A stretch of DNA of 64,000 bases, taken from positions 4,836,001-4,900,000 of the forward strand of contig NZ_CP079865.1 in NCBI RefSeq assembly GCF_025263565.1. The letters are read 5' to 3'. Shown here piece after piece: positions 34,998-45,676 of the stretch. This DNA comes from Mycobacterium sp. SMC-8 (GTDB lineage: Bacteria > Actinomycetota > Actinomycetes > Mycobacteriales > Mycobacteriaceae). The first letter of the stretch is position 1. Every line of letters begins with the position of its first letter. The position numbers were made by a program, and so were the translations under genes. The notes below the pieces were generated by a model that ran no database searches, had not been told where the DNA came from, and saw only the letters and a list, made by a program, of their open reading frames with translations.

Positions 34998-36242
34998 TCA
35001 AGCCGCCCTGGGTTGATCCTGGTTGATCAGCTTTTGGAGGGCCCTGTGTTGGGTGGGATCGTAGGCGACTTCGTCGTGCCAGCAGTGCCAGAGGATGTAG
35101 AGCCAGGCGCGGGCGAGGATGCGCACGGCGTGGGGGTGGTCGTGTCCGCGGGCTCGGGCGCGGTTGTAGAGATCGGCAGCCCAGGGGTTGGCTCGACGAC
35201 TGTCACCGGCGAAATCGCATACGGCGTCGCGGAGTTGTTTGTCTGCAGCCCAGCGGAATCCGACGTGTTTGACTTTCCCGGACTGGCGGGTGGAGGGGGC
35301 GACTCCGGCCAGGCACGCCAGCGATTCGGGGGTGGGGAACCGTGCGCGGCAGTCGCCCATTTCGGCGAGCAGTCGGGCGGCACGGAAGGTGCCCGAGCGG
35401 GGCAGGCTGGTGAAGATATGAGCATCGGCGTGAGCGTCGAGTTGCTCGGCGATGCTCTGGTCGAGGGTTTTGATCTGGGCGCTCACAGTGCTCAACACCT
35501 CGACGAAGGTCGCGGTGATGGTGGCACCGTCGATACCGGTGGCGCCGCGAGGCGCGGCGGTGAGTCGTCGGTGCAGTTCACTGGCGTGGGTGCGGCCGCT
35601 GTAGCCAACGCTGGCCAGCCAGTTGGCCATCCGGGTGACCGAGAGCCAGTCGGCGCGGTCCTGGCAGTCAAAGCGGGCCAAAAAGGCCAGGCTGATCGGC
35701 GAGTCGATATCGGCGAACAGCCCGACCGCGCCGGGAAAGACGATCATCAGATGAGCCCGCAGCTGGTTGGCGATCGCCACGCGGTGAGCGACCAGATTTT
35801 TGCGGGCTCGACAGGTCTGACGCAGGGCGACGGTGGCCGGGCTGTCGGGCTGCAGGGGCCGCAGCCGGGTCCGGTCGGTGCGCAAGGTGTCGGCCAGGAC
35901 GAACGCGTCGAAGCGGTCGTCTTTGTTGCCGGCCGATCCGTAGCGCCCGCGCAGGTTCTTCACCTGGTTGGGACTGATCACCACGACGGTGATCCCGGCC
36001 TCGAGCAGGGCATCTACAACCGGACCGTCGGGGCGTTCGATGGCGACTTCTCCGACACCGACGCGCTGCAGTGTGGTGAGCAGATCACGCAGCCCAACGG
36101 CGTGGTGACCGATCGTTTTGCGGGTGATCTCGCGGCCTTTGGCATCGACGATCGAGACCGCGTGATCATCGCGGGCCCAGTCGATTCCACAGGTGAGCCC
36201 ATTGGTGGGTTCCGTTGGCAGGGTATTTCGGGCAGACTTCAT
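34998..36242 (-). CDS. IS110 family transposase (copy A)
   Basis: The 414-residue protein is identical to the copy at 61152-62396. The N-terminal DEDD RuvC-like domain has GIDWARDDHAVSIVD with Asp21, AIERPDGPVVDALLEAG and NKDDRFDAFVLADTLR. The C-terminal Transposase_20 domain contains LACLAGVAPSTRQSGK with the catalytic Ser, followed by FRWAADKQLRDAV. The ATG at 36242 has GAGGAGG upstream. Only 21 bases separate its start codon from the inserted IS1380-type element, so its native promoter region is displaced. Confidence 0.95.
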   Translation of the reverse strand: MKSARNTLPTEPTNGLTCGIDWARDDHAVSIVDAKGREITRKTIGHHAVGLRDLLTTLQRVGVGEVAIERPDGPVVDALLEAGITVVVISPNQVKNLRGRYGSAGNKDDRFDAFVLADTLRTDRTRLRPLQPDSPATVALRQTCRARKNLVAHRVAIANQLRAHLMIVFPGAVGLFADIDSPISLAFLARFDCQDRADWLSVTRMANWLASVGYSGRTHASELHRRLTAAPRGATGIDGATITATFVEVLSTVSAQIKTLDQSIAEQLDAHADAHIFTSLPRSGTFRAARLLAEMGDCRARFPTPESLACLAGVAPSTRQSGKVKHVGFRWAADKQLRDAVCDFAGDSRRANPWAADLYNRARARGHDHPHAVRILARAWLYILWHCWHDEVAYDPTQHRALQKLINQDQPRAA

Positions 36243-36263
36243 GACAGCCTCCTCGCTGCTAAG

Positions 36264-37920
36264 CCTCGATCCACCGATGAATCGCCTGTTCGGAGGGTGT
36301 TGATGTAAGGAAAGTGCCCTTTGAGCTGGGATGATTGGAGTTACCACACTTCGATCAGCCCACGTTCAGAAAGGCACTTCCGGTGCAAGTGTCCCATAGG
36401 TTCGCCGTGTCGTCGGCGGTCTTCGATGATGCACATCTCGTGTCGTGCGCCGGGCTGGTGCCGGTGATGACCCTGGCCGACCAGACCGGTCTGTCGCAGC
36501 TATTGGCCGACAAGATCCGGTTCACCTGTGAGCGGATCCGTTCGGGTGCGGCCCATCCGTCACCGAAGCTGACCACGCTGATCGCCGGGATGTGCGCCGG
36601 CGCGGACAGCATTGATGACCTAGACGTTGTGCGCTCGGGTGGGATGAAGACCCTCTTCGGTGGTGTGTACGCCCCGTCGACGATCGGAACCTTATTGCGG
36701 GAGTTCACCTTCGGGCATGCCCGCCAGCTCGAATCTGTCCTGCGCGAACACCTGGCCGCGCTGTGCGGGCGTGTCGATCTGTTGCCCGGCGCCGACGGAC
36801 GGGCGTTCATCGACATCGACTCACTACTACGCCCGGTCTACGGGCACGCCAAGCAGGGCGCCAGCTACGGACACACCAAGATCGCCGGCAGGCAGATCCT
36901 GCGCAAAGGCCTCTCACCGTTGATCACCACGATCAGCACCGACCACGGTGCGCCGGTGATCGCCGGGGCGAGGTTGCGGGCGGGCAAGGCCAACTCCGGC
37001 AAGGGCGCAGCCCGCATGATCGCTCAAGCGGCCGCTACCGCCCGTGCTGCCGGGGTCACCGGGCAGATCCTGGTGCGTGGCGATTCGGCCTACGGCAATA
37101 GCACCGTGGTCACCGCCTGCCACCGAGCAGGTGTCCGGTTCTCGCTGGTGCTGACCAAGACCGCCGCAGTTGCCGCCGCCATTGACGCAATTCCCGAGAC
37201 CGCGTGGACCCCGGTGAACTATCCCGGTGCTGTGCGTGACCCCGACACCGGCGCCTGGATCTCCGATGCCGAAGTCGCCGAAACCACCTACACAGCCTTC
37301 GGTTCCACCAAGACTCCGGTGACCGCCCGGTTGGTCGTGCGCCGGGTCAAAGACGCGCGGTTCCTCGATGCGCTGTTTCCGGTGTGGCGGTACCACCCGT
37401 TCTTCACCAATTCCGACGAACCCGTCGACGCCGCTGACATCACTCATCGCCGCCACGCCATCATCGAAACCGTGTTCGCCGACCTCATCGACGGACCTTT
37501 GGCGCACATGCCCTCGGGGCGGTTCGGCGCGAACTCGGCCTGGATCCTGTGCGCCGCGATCGCCCACAACCTGCTGCGCGCCGTCGGCGTCCTGGCCGGA
37601 GGTGCCCACGCGGTCGCCCGCGGGGCGACACTGCGCCGCAAGATAATCACTATCCCGGCCCGCCTGGCCCGTCCGCAACGCCAACCTATCCTGCACCTAC
37701 CAGCGCACTGGCCCTGGACAGAGCACTGGCTCACGTTGTGGCGCAACACCATCGGCTACAGCCCACCAGAAATCGCCACCACCTGACCATATGCCGAAAG
37801 GCCCGACCGGAGCGCACAGGAACAGCTGGACAGACCAGCAGATACCCCCTGCCCGCGACCAGGACCAGCCCTCAACAGCCCAGCGAGGCACACCTACCCC
37901 AATTCATCAGTGGATCGAGG
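36264..37920 (+). mobile_element. IS1380-family element nested in IS110 copy A
   Basis: The element is 1,657 bp with inverted repeats CCTCGATCCACCGATGAAT (left) and CCTCGATCCACTGATGAAT (right, reverse complement), 18 of 19 identical. It is flanked by a 5-bp direct repeat CTAAG (36259-36263 and 37921-37925). The empty site exists in the same window: copy B of the IS110 element has a single CTTAG (CTAAG on the other strand) at that point. The insertion is therefore proven by comparison. The transposase gene is complete. Confidence 0.95.
36383..37786 (+). CDS. IS1380 family transposase
   Basis: The protein is 467 residues from the GTG at 36383 (VQVSHRFAVSSAVFDD). DDE residues are visible: Asp in RAFIDIDSLLRPVYGHAKQG (about 138-157), Asp in ILVRGDSAYGNSTVV (about 228-242), and Glu in HAIIETVFADLIDGPLAHMP, followed by the signature GANSAWILCAAIAHNLLRA. 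It is full length for the family. It reads toward the XRE 5' fragment, opposite to the IS110 transposase. It is clearly distinct from the other IS1380-type transposase at 55389-56747. Confidence 0.95.
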   Translation: MQVSHRFAVSSAVFDDAHLVSCAGLVPVMTLADQTGLSQLLADKIRFTCERIRSGAAHPSPKLTTLIAGMCAGADSIDDLDVVRSGGMKTLFGGVYAPSTIGTLLREFTFGHARQLESVLREHLAALCGRVDLLPGADGRAFIDIDSLLRPVYGHAKQGASYGHTKIAGRQILRKGLSPLITTISTDHGAPVIAGARLRAGKANSGKGAARMIAQAAATARAAGVTGQILVRGDSAYGNSTVVTACHRAGVRFSLVLTKTAAVAAAIDAIPETAWTPVNYPGAVRDPDTGAWISDAEVAETTYTAFGSTKTPVTARLVVRRVKDARFLDALFPVWRYHPFFTNSDEPVDAADITHRRHAIIETVFADLIDGPLAHMPSGRFGANSAWILCAAIAHNLLRAVGVLAGGAHAVARGATLRRKIITIPARLARPQRQPILHLPAHWPWTEHWLTLWRNTIGYSPPEIATT

Positions 37921-37925
37921 CTAAG

Positions 37926-38165
37926 CCCAGTGGGGAGGCACCCTTATGTGCAGGTTCCGGGGCACGACTGCCGGTTCGCTCACTGAGCGGCGCTCGGTGG
38001 CGCATAGCCCTGTCGACGGTCAACGCGCCCCGGGTAACCACTGGCCTCCGCAGAACTCATGCTGGACATCGAATGTGTCGAGCGAGCAGGGCGATAGATC
38101 AGCGGCACCTCGGGTGCATCGGCAATCCATCCAAGATCACCGACACAAGGATGGTGCACCAGTGA
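37926..38165 (-). ncRNA. IS110 copy A left end: putative bridge RNA region, severed from its transposase
   Basis: This is the same left-end sequence as 60892-61131 in copy B, on the minus strand. It includes the same putative guide segments. The IS1380-type element separates it from the transposase gene, so a transcript from the left end into the transposase is broken. The RNA itself could still be made because all four guides lie on this side of the insertion. Confidence 0.5.
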
Positions 38166-38166
38166 G

Positions 38167-38202
38167 CGCCCCGAACGGAGCCGGCCGCTCGACAGTGGTC
38201 AC
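38167..38202 (-). pseudogene. Detached 5' fragment of the XRE regulator gene
   Basis: GTG at 38202 followed by codons for TTVERPAPFGA, ending at the IS110 core. Joined to 34984 and onward through the CTC at the junction, it restores an XRE protein of about 257 residues with the expected family N-terminus. This fragment is 12 codons long and faces into the IS. Confidence 0.8.
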
Positions 38203-38311
38203 TTCTTCAGTTTGACCGGTGCTGCGCGGCCGGGCCATGACCTCCGAGGTAATTGCGGTGGTTACCTCCCTGGGCGCACGGTGAAGGTAGGCACCCGAGG
38301 AGGCGAGCGAC

Positions 38312-38617
38312 ATGACAACCGCACACCCGAACGCCGACCCGATTCCCCGGTGGTTGCGCTTCGTGCTGATCTGCGACCGCGCCGGGTCGTCCTGGTACAT
38401 CGGTACCGGATTCTTCTTCGCGCCGGTGCTGGCGCTGGCTTCTCCGTGGCCGGCACTGACCGCTGCGCTGTGGGTGTTCATCGCGCTGGCCGGGCTGTGG
38501 TTGGGCCTGCTCGGTGTCGCGATGGCCACGGGTCTGGCCATGGTGCTCCGCTCCGACGCCGAGATCCCGGAGGACTACTGGCGTTCGCTGCTGGACTACC
38601 CGAAACTCACCCGGTGA
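38312..38617 (+). CDS. Small two-helix membrane protein
   Basis: The 101-residue protein starts at the ATG at 38312, with GAGGAGG upstream. It has two transmembrane helices (about 28-50 and 53-78) joined by a short loop and an acidic C-terminal tail. The function is unknown. It was originally divergent from the XRE gene, whose start codon lies 110 bases away, so the two may have shared regulation. It ends convergently, overlapping the TetR gene by 11 bases. Confidence 0.65.
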   Translation: MTTAHPNADPIPRWLRFVLICDRAGSSWYIGTGFFFAPVLALASPWPALTAALWVFIALAGLWLGLLGVAMATGLAMVLRSDAEIPEDYWRSLLDYPKLTR

Positions 38618-39251
38618 GCAGTTGGTGGGCGAGTGTGGCGGCCAGCCAGCTCTCGAAGCGGCTCCCGGACCAGCCATGGCCGGCAACGAGATGACGGTGC
38701 ATCGCGGGATCGCTGAACAGACACGCCAGATCGATTGCGGCCGAACGACTCAACCCGGCCCGTAGCGCATCCCGCGCGGTCAGCGCATCGACCACCGCAC
38801 GGGCGCCGGCGCGCCGCTGGGTGTGCAGCTTCTCCAACAGCTCCCGCGCGCTGTCGTCCTCCGACGCCGCGGCCTCCAGCGCGGCGAACAGCGCTGAGAC
38901 CCGCGTGTCGATGTCGGCGATCATCCGTGCCCACGCGGTCAGCAGAGCACGGGCATCGTCCAGCTCCAGCAGCGCGGCCACCTCGGGCCGCTCGGCCAAC
39001 GGCAGCGGCTCGTCGTCTCCGGCGATGGCGAAATTCAGTGCCGCCGAGAGTAGTTCGGCTTTGCCGCCGACCGCGGAGAACACCGTCTTACGGCTCACCC
39101 CGGCCGCCGTGGCGATCGCGTCGACCGAGGTGCCTCCGTAGCCGGTGGCGACGAACAACTCGGCCGCCGAGGCGACGATCCGGCGCCGGGTGCCGCGCGC
39201 CTGCGCGGCGCGCAGATCCGACCGATACCTGCGCTTGACATCCTCACCCAT
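38607..39251 (-). CDS. TetR family transcriptional regulator
   Basis: The 214-residue protein has the TetR_N helix-turn-helix at about residues 20-65 (GTRRRIVASAAELFVATGYGG, then VDAIATAAGVSRKTVFSAVGGKAELL). The Phe-Ser in place of the usual Tyr-x-His in the recognition helix end is a known variant. The ligand-binding part is Ala/Leu rich. It is divergent from the FAD oxidoreductase at 39307, 55 bases away, and probably regulates it. Confidence 0.85.
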   Translation of the reverse strand: MGEDVKRRYRSDLRAAQARGTRRRIVASAAELFVATGYGGTSVDAIATAAGVSRKTVFSAVGGKAELLSAALNFAIAGDDEPLPLAERPEVAALLELDDARALLTAWARMIADIDTRVSALFAALEAAASEDDSARELLEKLHTQRRAGARAVVDALTARDALRAGLSRSAAIDLACLFSDPAMHRHLVAGHGWSGSRFESWLAATLAHQLLTG

Positions 39252-39306
39252 TTGGAGTGACCCTTAGTGTATTCATTACATACGATGCTACCTGAAATGA
39301 GGCACG

Positions 39307-40635
39307 ATGCGCATAGTCGTCGTCGGCGCGGGACCGGCCGGCCTGTTCACCGCAGTCGCGCTGGCCCGTCGAGGCGGGCACGTCACCGTCGTCGAGCGCG
39401 ACGCCGGTCCCGGCCGGGACGGCGGCTGGCCGCGCAGGGGGGTCATGCAGTTCGACCACCCCCACACGTTCCGCGGGCCGGTGGTCGACGCGCTGCAGGC
39501 GGAGATCCCCGATGCCCTGCAGGCAATGCTGCGCGTCGGGGCCTCGGTCGAGACCGACCCGGGCGGCGCCCCGGCTGCCCTGCGCATCCGGCGGGTGACG
39601 TTCGAACGGGCACTGCGCGACGTCGCGCTGGCCGAACCCGGGCTGACGCTGCTGCCCGGTTGTCACGTCGACGGGGTGTTGCGCGACTCCGGACGAGTGG
39701 CCGCTGTCGATGCGGGGGGCCGGCGCCTGACGGCCGACCTGGTCATCGACGCGTCCGGGCGGTCGAGCCGGGTGATGCGCGCGCTGTTCGGCGCCGGGGA
39801 GGTGCGACCGTGTGGCGCGACGTACGTCAGCAGGCAGTACCGGCTGGCTGACGGCGCCGCGCCGGGCCCGGTGAACTCGCCGGTCGGTCTGTCGCTGCAA
39901 CTGGCCGGATATTTCGCGGTGGTGTTCCTCCACGAGGCCGGGATCTTCTCGGTCACGATCACCCACGCCGGCACCGATGACCGGCTGCGACTTCTGCGGC
40001 ACCGTCGGGTCTATGACGCCGCGGCCGAGGCGATCCCGATGCTCGCCGACTGGGTCGATCCGCGCCGCGCGCAGCCGCTGACCCCGGTGCTCGTCGGCGG
40101 CCGCGTGCACAACACCTTCCGTTCCCCACTCGGCGTGGACGGCCGTCCCGCGGTTCCCGGGCTGATCGCCGTCGGAGACTCCGTCTGTACCACGACGCCG
40201 TTGGCCGGCAGAGGCGTCACGCTGGCGTTCCGCCAGGCACAGGCTCTGGTGCGCGCGCTGGCTGCAGACGACGTCCCGGCCGCCACGGTGCAGTTCGCCC
40301 GGTGGTGCGCCGCCGAGGTGCGTCCGTGGTTCGTCGACCATGTGCACTGCGACGATGACCGGATGCGGCGGTGGGCCGGTGGCGATGTGGATCTGGGCAG
40401 GCCGCTGCCCTCGGACCTGGTGGTCGCTGCGGCCGTGGCCGACCCGGCGCTGCGGCCGGCCGTCCGCGGGTACGAGCAGATGACTGCGCTGCCGTCGAGT
40501 CTGGACGCGGTGCGGGAGGGGGCCCGCGCCGTCTACGCCTCCGGCTGGCGACCCCCGGTGGCCGAGGGTCCCGACCGACAACAACTGGCTCAGTTGTGCG
40601 TCACCGTCGGCAGCCGGACGCTGGCCACGGTCTAG
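39307..40635 (+). CDS. FAD-dependent oxidoreductase/monooxygenase-like protein
   Basis: The 442-residue flavoprotein starts with the dinucleotide-binding motif MRIVVVGAGPAGLFTAVALA and closes the FAD site with IAVGDSVCTTTPLAGRGVTLAFRQA (about 286-310). The middle DLVIDASGRSS matches the DG-like motif of group A flavin monooxygenases. Aromatic or lipid hydroxylation or dehydrogenation is likely, with unknown substrate. TGAGG precedes the ATG. A TetR gene is divergent from it and the CYP125-like gene is convergent with a 4-base overlap. Confidence 0.75.
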   Translation: MRIVVVGAGPAGLFTAVALARRGGHVTVVERDAGPGRDGGWPRRGVMQFDHPHTFRGPVVDALQAEIPDALQAMLRVGASVETDPGGAPAALRIRRVTFERALRDVALAEPGLTLLPGCHVDGVLRDSGRVAAVDAGGRRLTADLVIDASGRSSRVMRALFGAGEVRPCGATYVSRQYRLADGAAPGPVNSPVGLSLQLAGYFAVVFLHEAGIFSVTITHAGTDDRLRLLRHRRVYDAAAEAIPMLADWVDPRRAQPLTPVLVGGRVHNTFRSPLGVDGRPAVPGLIAVGDSVCTTTPLAGRGVTLAFRQAQALVRALAADDVPAATVQFARWCAAEVRPWFVDHVHCDDDRMRRWAGGDVDLGRPLPSDLVVAAAVADPALRPAVRGYEQMTALPSSLDAVREGARAVYASGWRPPVAEGPDRQQLAQLCVTVGSRTLATV

Positions 40636-41885
40636 TGCGCCACCGGGCAGCCGCCCGAGTAGTCGACCTGCCAGTGCTTGATCCCGTTGAGCCAACCGGA
40701 CCGCAGCCGGTCGGGAGGGCCGGCCGAGGTGAGATCGGGCAGGTGGTCGGCGATCGCGTTGAACATCAGCTCGATGGTCATCCGCGCCAGGTTGGCGCCG
40801 ATGCAGTAGTGCGCACCGGTGCCGCCGAAGCCGACGTGCGGGTTCGGATCGCGCAGGATGTCGAACCTGAACGGGTCGTCGAAGACCTCCTCGTCGAAGT
40901 TCGCCGACCGGTACGACATGACCACGCGCTGCCCCTTCTTGATCTGCACGCCGGACAGTTCGTAGTCCTGCAGCGCGGTGCGCTGGAACGAGGTGACCGG
41001 GGTGGCCCAGCGCACAATCTCGTCGACGGCGGTGGCGGGGCGCTCGCGTTTGAACAACTCCCACTGGTCGGGGTGCTCGGTGAACGCGATCATGCCGTGG
41101 GTAATCGAGTTGCGCGTGGTCTCGTTGCCTGCGACAGCCAGCAGCACCATGAAGAAGCCGAACTCGTCGTCGGTCAGCTTGTGTCCGTCGACGTCAGCCT
41201 CGATCAGCGTGGTGACGATGTCCTCGCCGGGATGCTCGGCCCGGGCCGCGGCCAGCTGCATCGCATACATGATCAATTCGGTTGCGGCATTGCGGTTGTC
41301 GTGATGGGCGAACTCAGGGTCGTCGTCGCTGACCATCTGATTGGACCAGTCGAAGAGCTTCTTGCGGTCTTCCAGAGGCACGCCAAGCAGACCGGCGATG
41401 GCCTGCAAGGGCAGCTCGCAGGACACCTGTTCGACGAAGTCGCCGACTCCGGCGGCCGCCGCGCCCTTGGCGATGCGCTGCGCGCGCTGGTCGAGGTCCT
41501 CGCGCAGACGTTCGACCGCACGGGGCGTGAATCCGCGCGAGATGATCTTGCGGAGGTGGGTGTGCCGTGGCGCATCCATGTTGAGCAGCACCAGACTTCC
41601 GGTCTCCACCTGCTCGCCGGTAGAACCCTCCGGGTAGCGCGGCAGTGCGGTCTTCTCCTGGCTGGAGAACACGTCGCTGCGCTTGGAGATCTCCTTGACG
41701 TCTTTGTGTTTGGTCACCACCCAGTAGCCGCCGTCGCCGAAGGGACCCGCGCCGCCGAAGGTCTGCGCGTTCCACCAGATCGGGGCGCAGCGGCGCAGTT
41801 CGGCGAGTTCCTCCACAGGCAGACGCTCGCGGTTCAGGTCGGGGTCGGTGAAGTCGAATCCGGGCGGGAGCGTGGGAGTCGCCAT
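40632..41885 (-). CDS. Cytochrome P450 CYP125-type (steroid side-chain hydroxylase paralogue)
   Basis: The protein is 417 residues from the ATG at 41885, with AGGAG upstream. P450 motifs are AVAGNETTRNSITHG (I-helix), DEIVRWATPV (ExxR) and HVGFGGTGAHYCIG with thiolate Cys361. Segments PNPHVGFGGTGAHYCIGANL and RSGWLNGIKHWQVDY and the terminal CPVAH match CYP125A1 (Rv3545c) as I recall it. That enzyme oxidises C26/27 of cholesterol. I find no AACNNGTT operator upstream, and the gene is outside a cholesterol cluster. It is probably one of the extra CYP125 paralogues of environmental mycobacteria. Confidence 0.85.
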   Translation of the reverse strand: MATPTLPPGFDFTDPDLNRERLPVEELAELRRCAPIWWNAQTFGGAGPFGDGGYWVVTKHKDVKEISKRSDVFSSQEKTALPRYPEGSTGEQVETGSLVLLNMDAPRHTHLRKIISRGFTPRAVERLREDLDQRAQRIAKGAAAAGVGDFVEQVSCELPLQAIAGLLGVPLEDRKKLFDWSNQMVSDDDPEFAHHDNRNAATELIMYAMQLAAARAEHPGEDIVTTLIEADVDGHKLTDDEFGFFMVLLAVAGNETTRNSITHGMIAFTEHPDQWELFKRERPATAVDEIVRWATPVTSFQRTALQDYELSGVQIKKGQRVVMSYRSANFDEEVFDDPFRFDILRDPNPHVGFGGTGAHYCIGANLARMTIELMFNAIADHLPDLTSAGPPDRLRSGWLNGIKHWQVDYSGGCPVAH

Positions 41886-42043
41886 ACATTGGCTCCTAAA
41901 CGTCAATTGGCCGTACCTCATTGCTACACCACCGGTCGGTTACGGCGAGCGCAGATGAGCGAAGAAAATCCGTCCCTCCTGTAACGAATCCGCTGCGAAG
42001 GCGGATGGATCCTGTGACCATGAAGAAACCGGGAGGGTGCATC

Positions 42044-42522
42044 GTGAGGTTCGGTTTCCACGCAAAGACCGCGTCCATCATCGGGGCGGCAGCGGTTGCG
42101 ACACTGCTCGCAGCCGCACCGTCGGCTGCCGCCGACCCGGCAGCACCACCGCCGGTTCCCGCGCCGGCGCCCGCACCCGCGCCTGCCCCGATGCCGTCAC
42201 CCCCGCCGGCCGAAGCCGCGGTGGTTCCGCTCGCCGCCGCCCCCGCCGCTGAGGGCGTGCCCCACCTGGCCAGTCCGGAGAACCTGCCGCCGGGTACGTC
42301 GACCACTCCGACGCAGCAGTCGCGGCTGGGTTACCTGCGCGACCTCTGGCATGCGATGCAGACCCAGGAAGTCAGCGGGAGCAACGCGCTGCTGCTGCTG
42401 ACGCAGCGTCCGTTGAGCTCGTCGGCGCCGATGGGCATGCCCGCGGGCCCGCAGCCGGCGGCGCCTCCCGCCGCGGCCCCCGCACCCGCCGCGGTACCGG
42501 CAGCGCCCGCACCGGTCGCCCC

Positions 42523-42526
<4 letters not shown>
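42044..42526 (+). CDS. Secreted Pro/Ala-rich protein
   Basis: The protein is 160 residues from the GTG at 42044, preceded by GGGAGGG. The signal peptide (about 1-31) ends SAAADP. The mature chain has Pro/Ala repeats at both ends (about 32-60 and 130-160) around a short conserved core, GYLRDLWHAMQTQEVSGSNALLLLTQRPL. The cell-wall-exposed role is unknown. It ends convergently with 4 bases of overlap into the molybdopterin oxidoreductase gene. Confidence 0.7.
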
Positions 42527-44765
<2,239 letters not shown>

Positions 44766-44769
<4 letters not shown>

Positions 44770-45347
44770 TTCCGCCCACCCGGCTGCGCACCGATCACCT
44801 GGCGCAGTTGTTCCTGGACCAGAGTCAGCGGTTGCACATCACGTGAGGCGCGCGCGACGACGAGGGCGCCCTCGAATGAGGCGAGCACGAGCATGGCCAG
44901 TGCGGCGGCATTCTCCTTGTCCACACCGTCGGCGATCAGACGCTGCCTGATCACCTCGCGCCAGCGGTCGAAAGCCGCCGCGGCACGCTCGATCACCGGC
45001 GCCGACTGGTCGGGCTTGCCCGGATCACCGGCCTCCACGGCGACAGCGACGACAGGACAACCTGCCCGGAAGTCGCTATCGCGCAGTAGTTTCCGGTAAT
45101 CGTCGAAAAGCCTGTCCAGCGCTTCACGGCCCGAAGACGCCTGCGCCAGTCGGTCCGCCATGAAGTCGGCCGCGTAGTCGACCGCCTCGCAGAGCAACTG
45201 GGTGCGGCCGCCGGGAAAGTAGTGGTAGGCCGAACCGCGCGGCGCGCCGCTGTGCTCGAGCACGTCGGCGATGGCGGTCGGGTGCGCGCCGCGCTCCCGG
45301 ATCAACAAAGCAGCGGAGATGATCATCCGCTCGCGGGGAGTCGTCAC
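44766..45347 (-). CDS. TetR family regulator (LmrA/YxaF-like)
   Basis: The 193-residue protein starts at the GTG at 45347. The HTH reads HPTAIADVLEHSGAPRGSAYHYFPGGRTQLL (about 22-52), and its GAPRGSAYHYFPGG segment is typical of the LmrA/YxaF group. The C-terminal ligand domain contains FRAGCPVVAVAVEAGDPG, also characteristic. It probably controls itself and the coupled molybdopterin oxidoreductase through the palindrome at 45370-45389. Confidence 0.9.
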
Positions 45348-45369
45348 GACGCGGCCCCTTTCACCCGGC

Positions 45370-45389
45370 TATGTATGCAACTCTACATA
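45370..45389. promoter_or_regulatory. Palindromic operator of the TetR/molybdopterin oxidoreductase operon
   Basis: TATGTA (45370-45375) and TACATA (45384-45389) are inverted arms separated by 8 bases, 23 bases upstream of the TetR GTG. Size and place fit a TetR-dimer site that also covers the promoter. Confidence 0.5.
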
Positions 45390-45517
45390 ATCCCGGGACG
45401 ACCGTATAGCCAGTCCGTAGATTCCCGGGTCGCCGTCACCGGCTCGGCCCGGGGGGCGATCAACGCCATCGACCTGAACGCCCCCTACGACGGCACCAAA
45501 TCGCTCAACGGCCGATC

Positions 45518-45676
45518 CTGGACCGGATGTCCGATGTCGGGCTGGGCTATCTCACGCTCGGCCGGCCATGGCCCACGCGGACTGAATGCCGCATCGTCTT
45601 CGCGGGCACCCCACGCGAATTGGCCGATTCGGCGTGCACTCTCACCGGCCAACACCTCGCGCCGGCGATCTGCTAA
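45518..45676 (+). pseudogene. Decayed fragment of a UvrA-like ABC ATPase
   Basis: An open stretch of 52 codons plus a stop reads LDRMSDVGLGYLTLGRP and then, after PWPTRTECR, continues IVFAGTPRELAD and TLTGQHLAPAIC. In UvrA and UvrA-like resistance proteins these two blocks flank the signature, Walker B and His-loop region. About 90-100 residues are thus missing between them, along with everything upstream. Sequence from about 45398 to 45517 has no clear frame. The last bases overlap the stop of the nitronate monooxygenase gene. Confidence 0.6.

Larger units (their letters stand above)
34986..38166 (-). mobile_element. IS110-family element copy A, interrupted by an IS1380-type element
   Basis: The ends are defined by comparison with copy B (60890-62408). 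On the transposase strand both copies run from CTCACTGGTGCACC to GGGCAACTCA, and outside sequences differ. The CT core is at 38166-38165 and at 34987-34986. Removing the 1,657-bp IS1380-type element and its 5-bp duplication leaves 1,517 bp, exactly the spacing between cores in copy B. Before insertion the target read CGGGGCGCTCATGCG. There is no long target duplication, as expected for IS110. It sits in the 5' end of the XRE gene, same orientation. Confidence 0.9.

Noticed and set aside
39252..39306. GTAT...ATAC inverted arms upstream of the FAD oxidoreductase as a TetR operator
   Set aside because: The arms are only 4 bp and cannot be told from chance.
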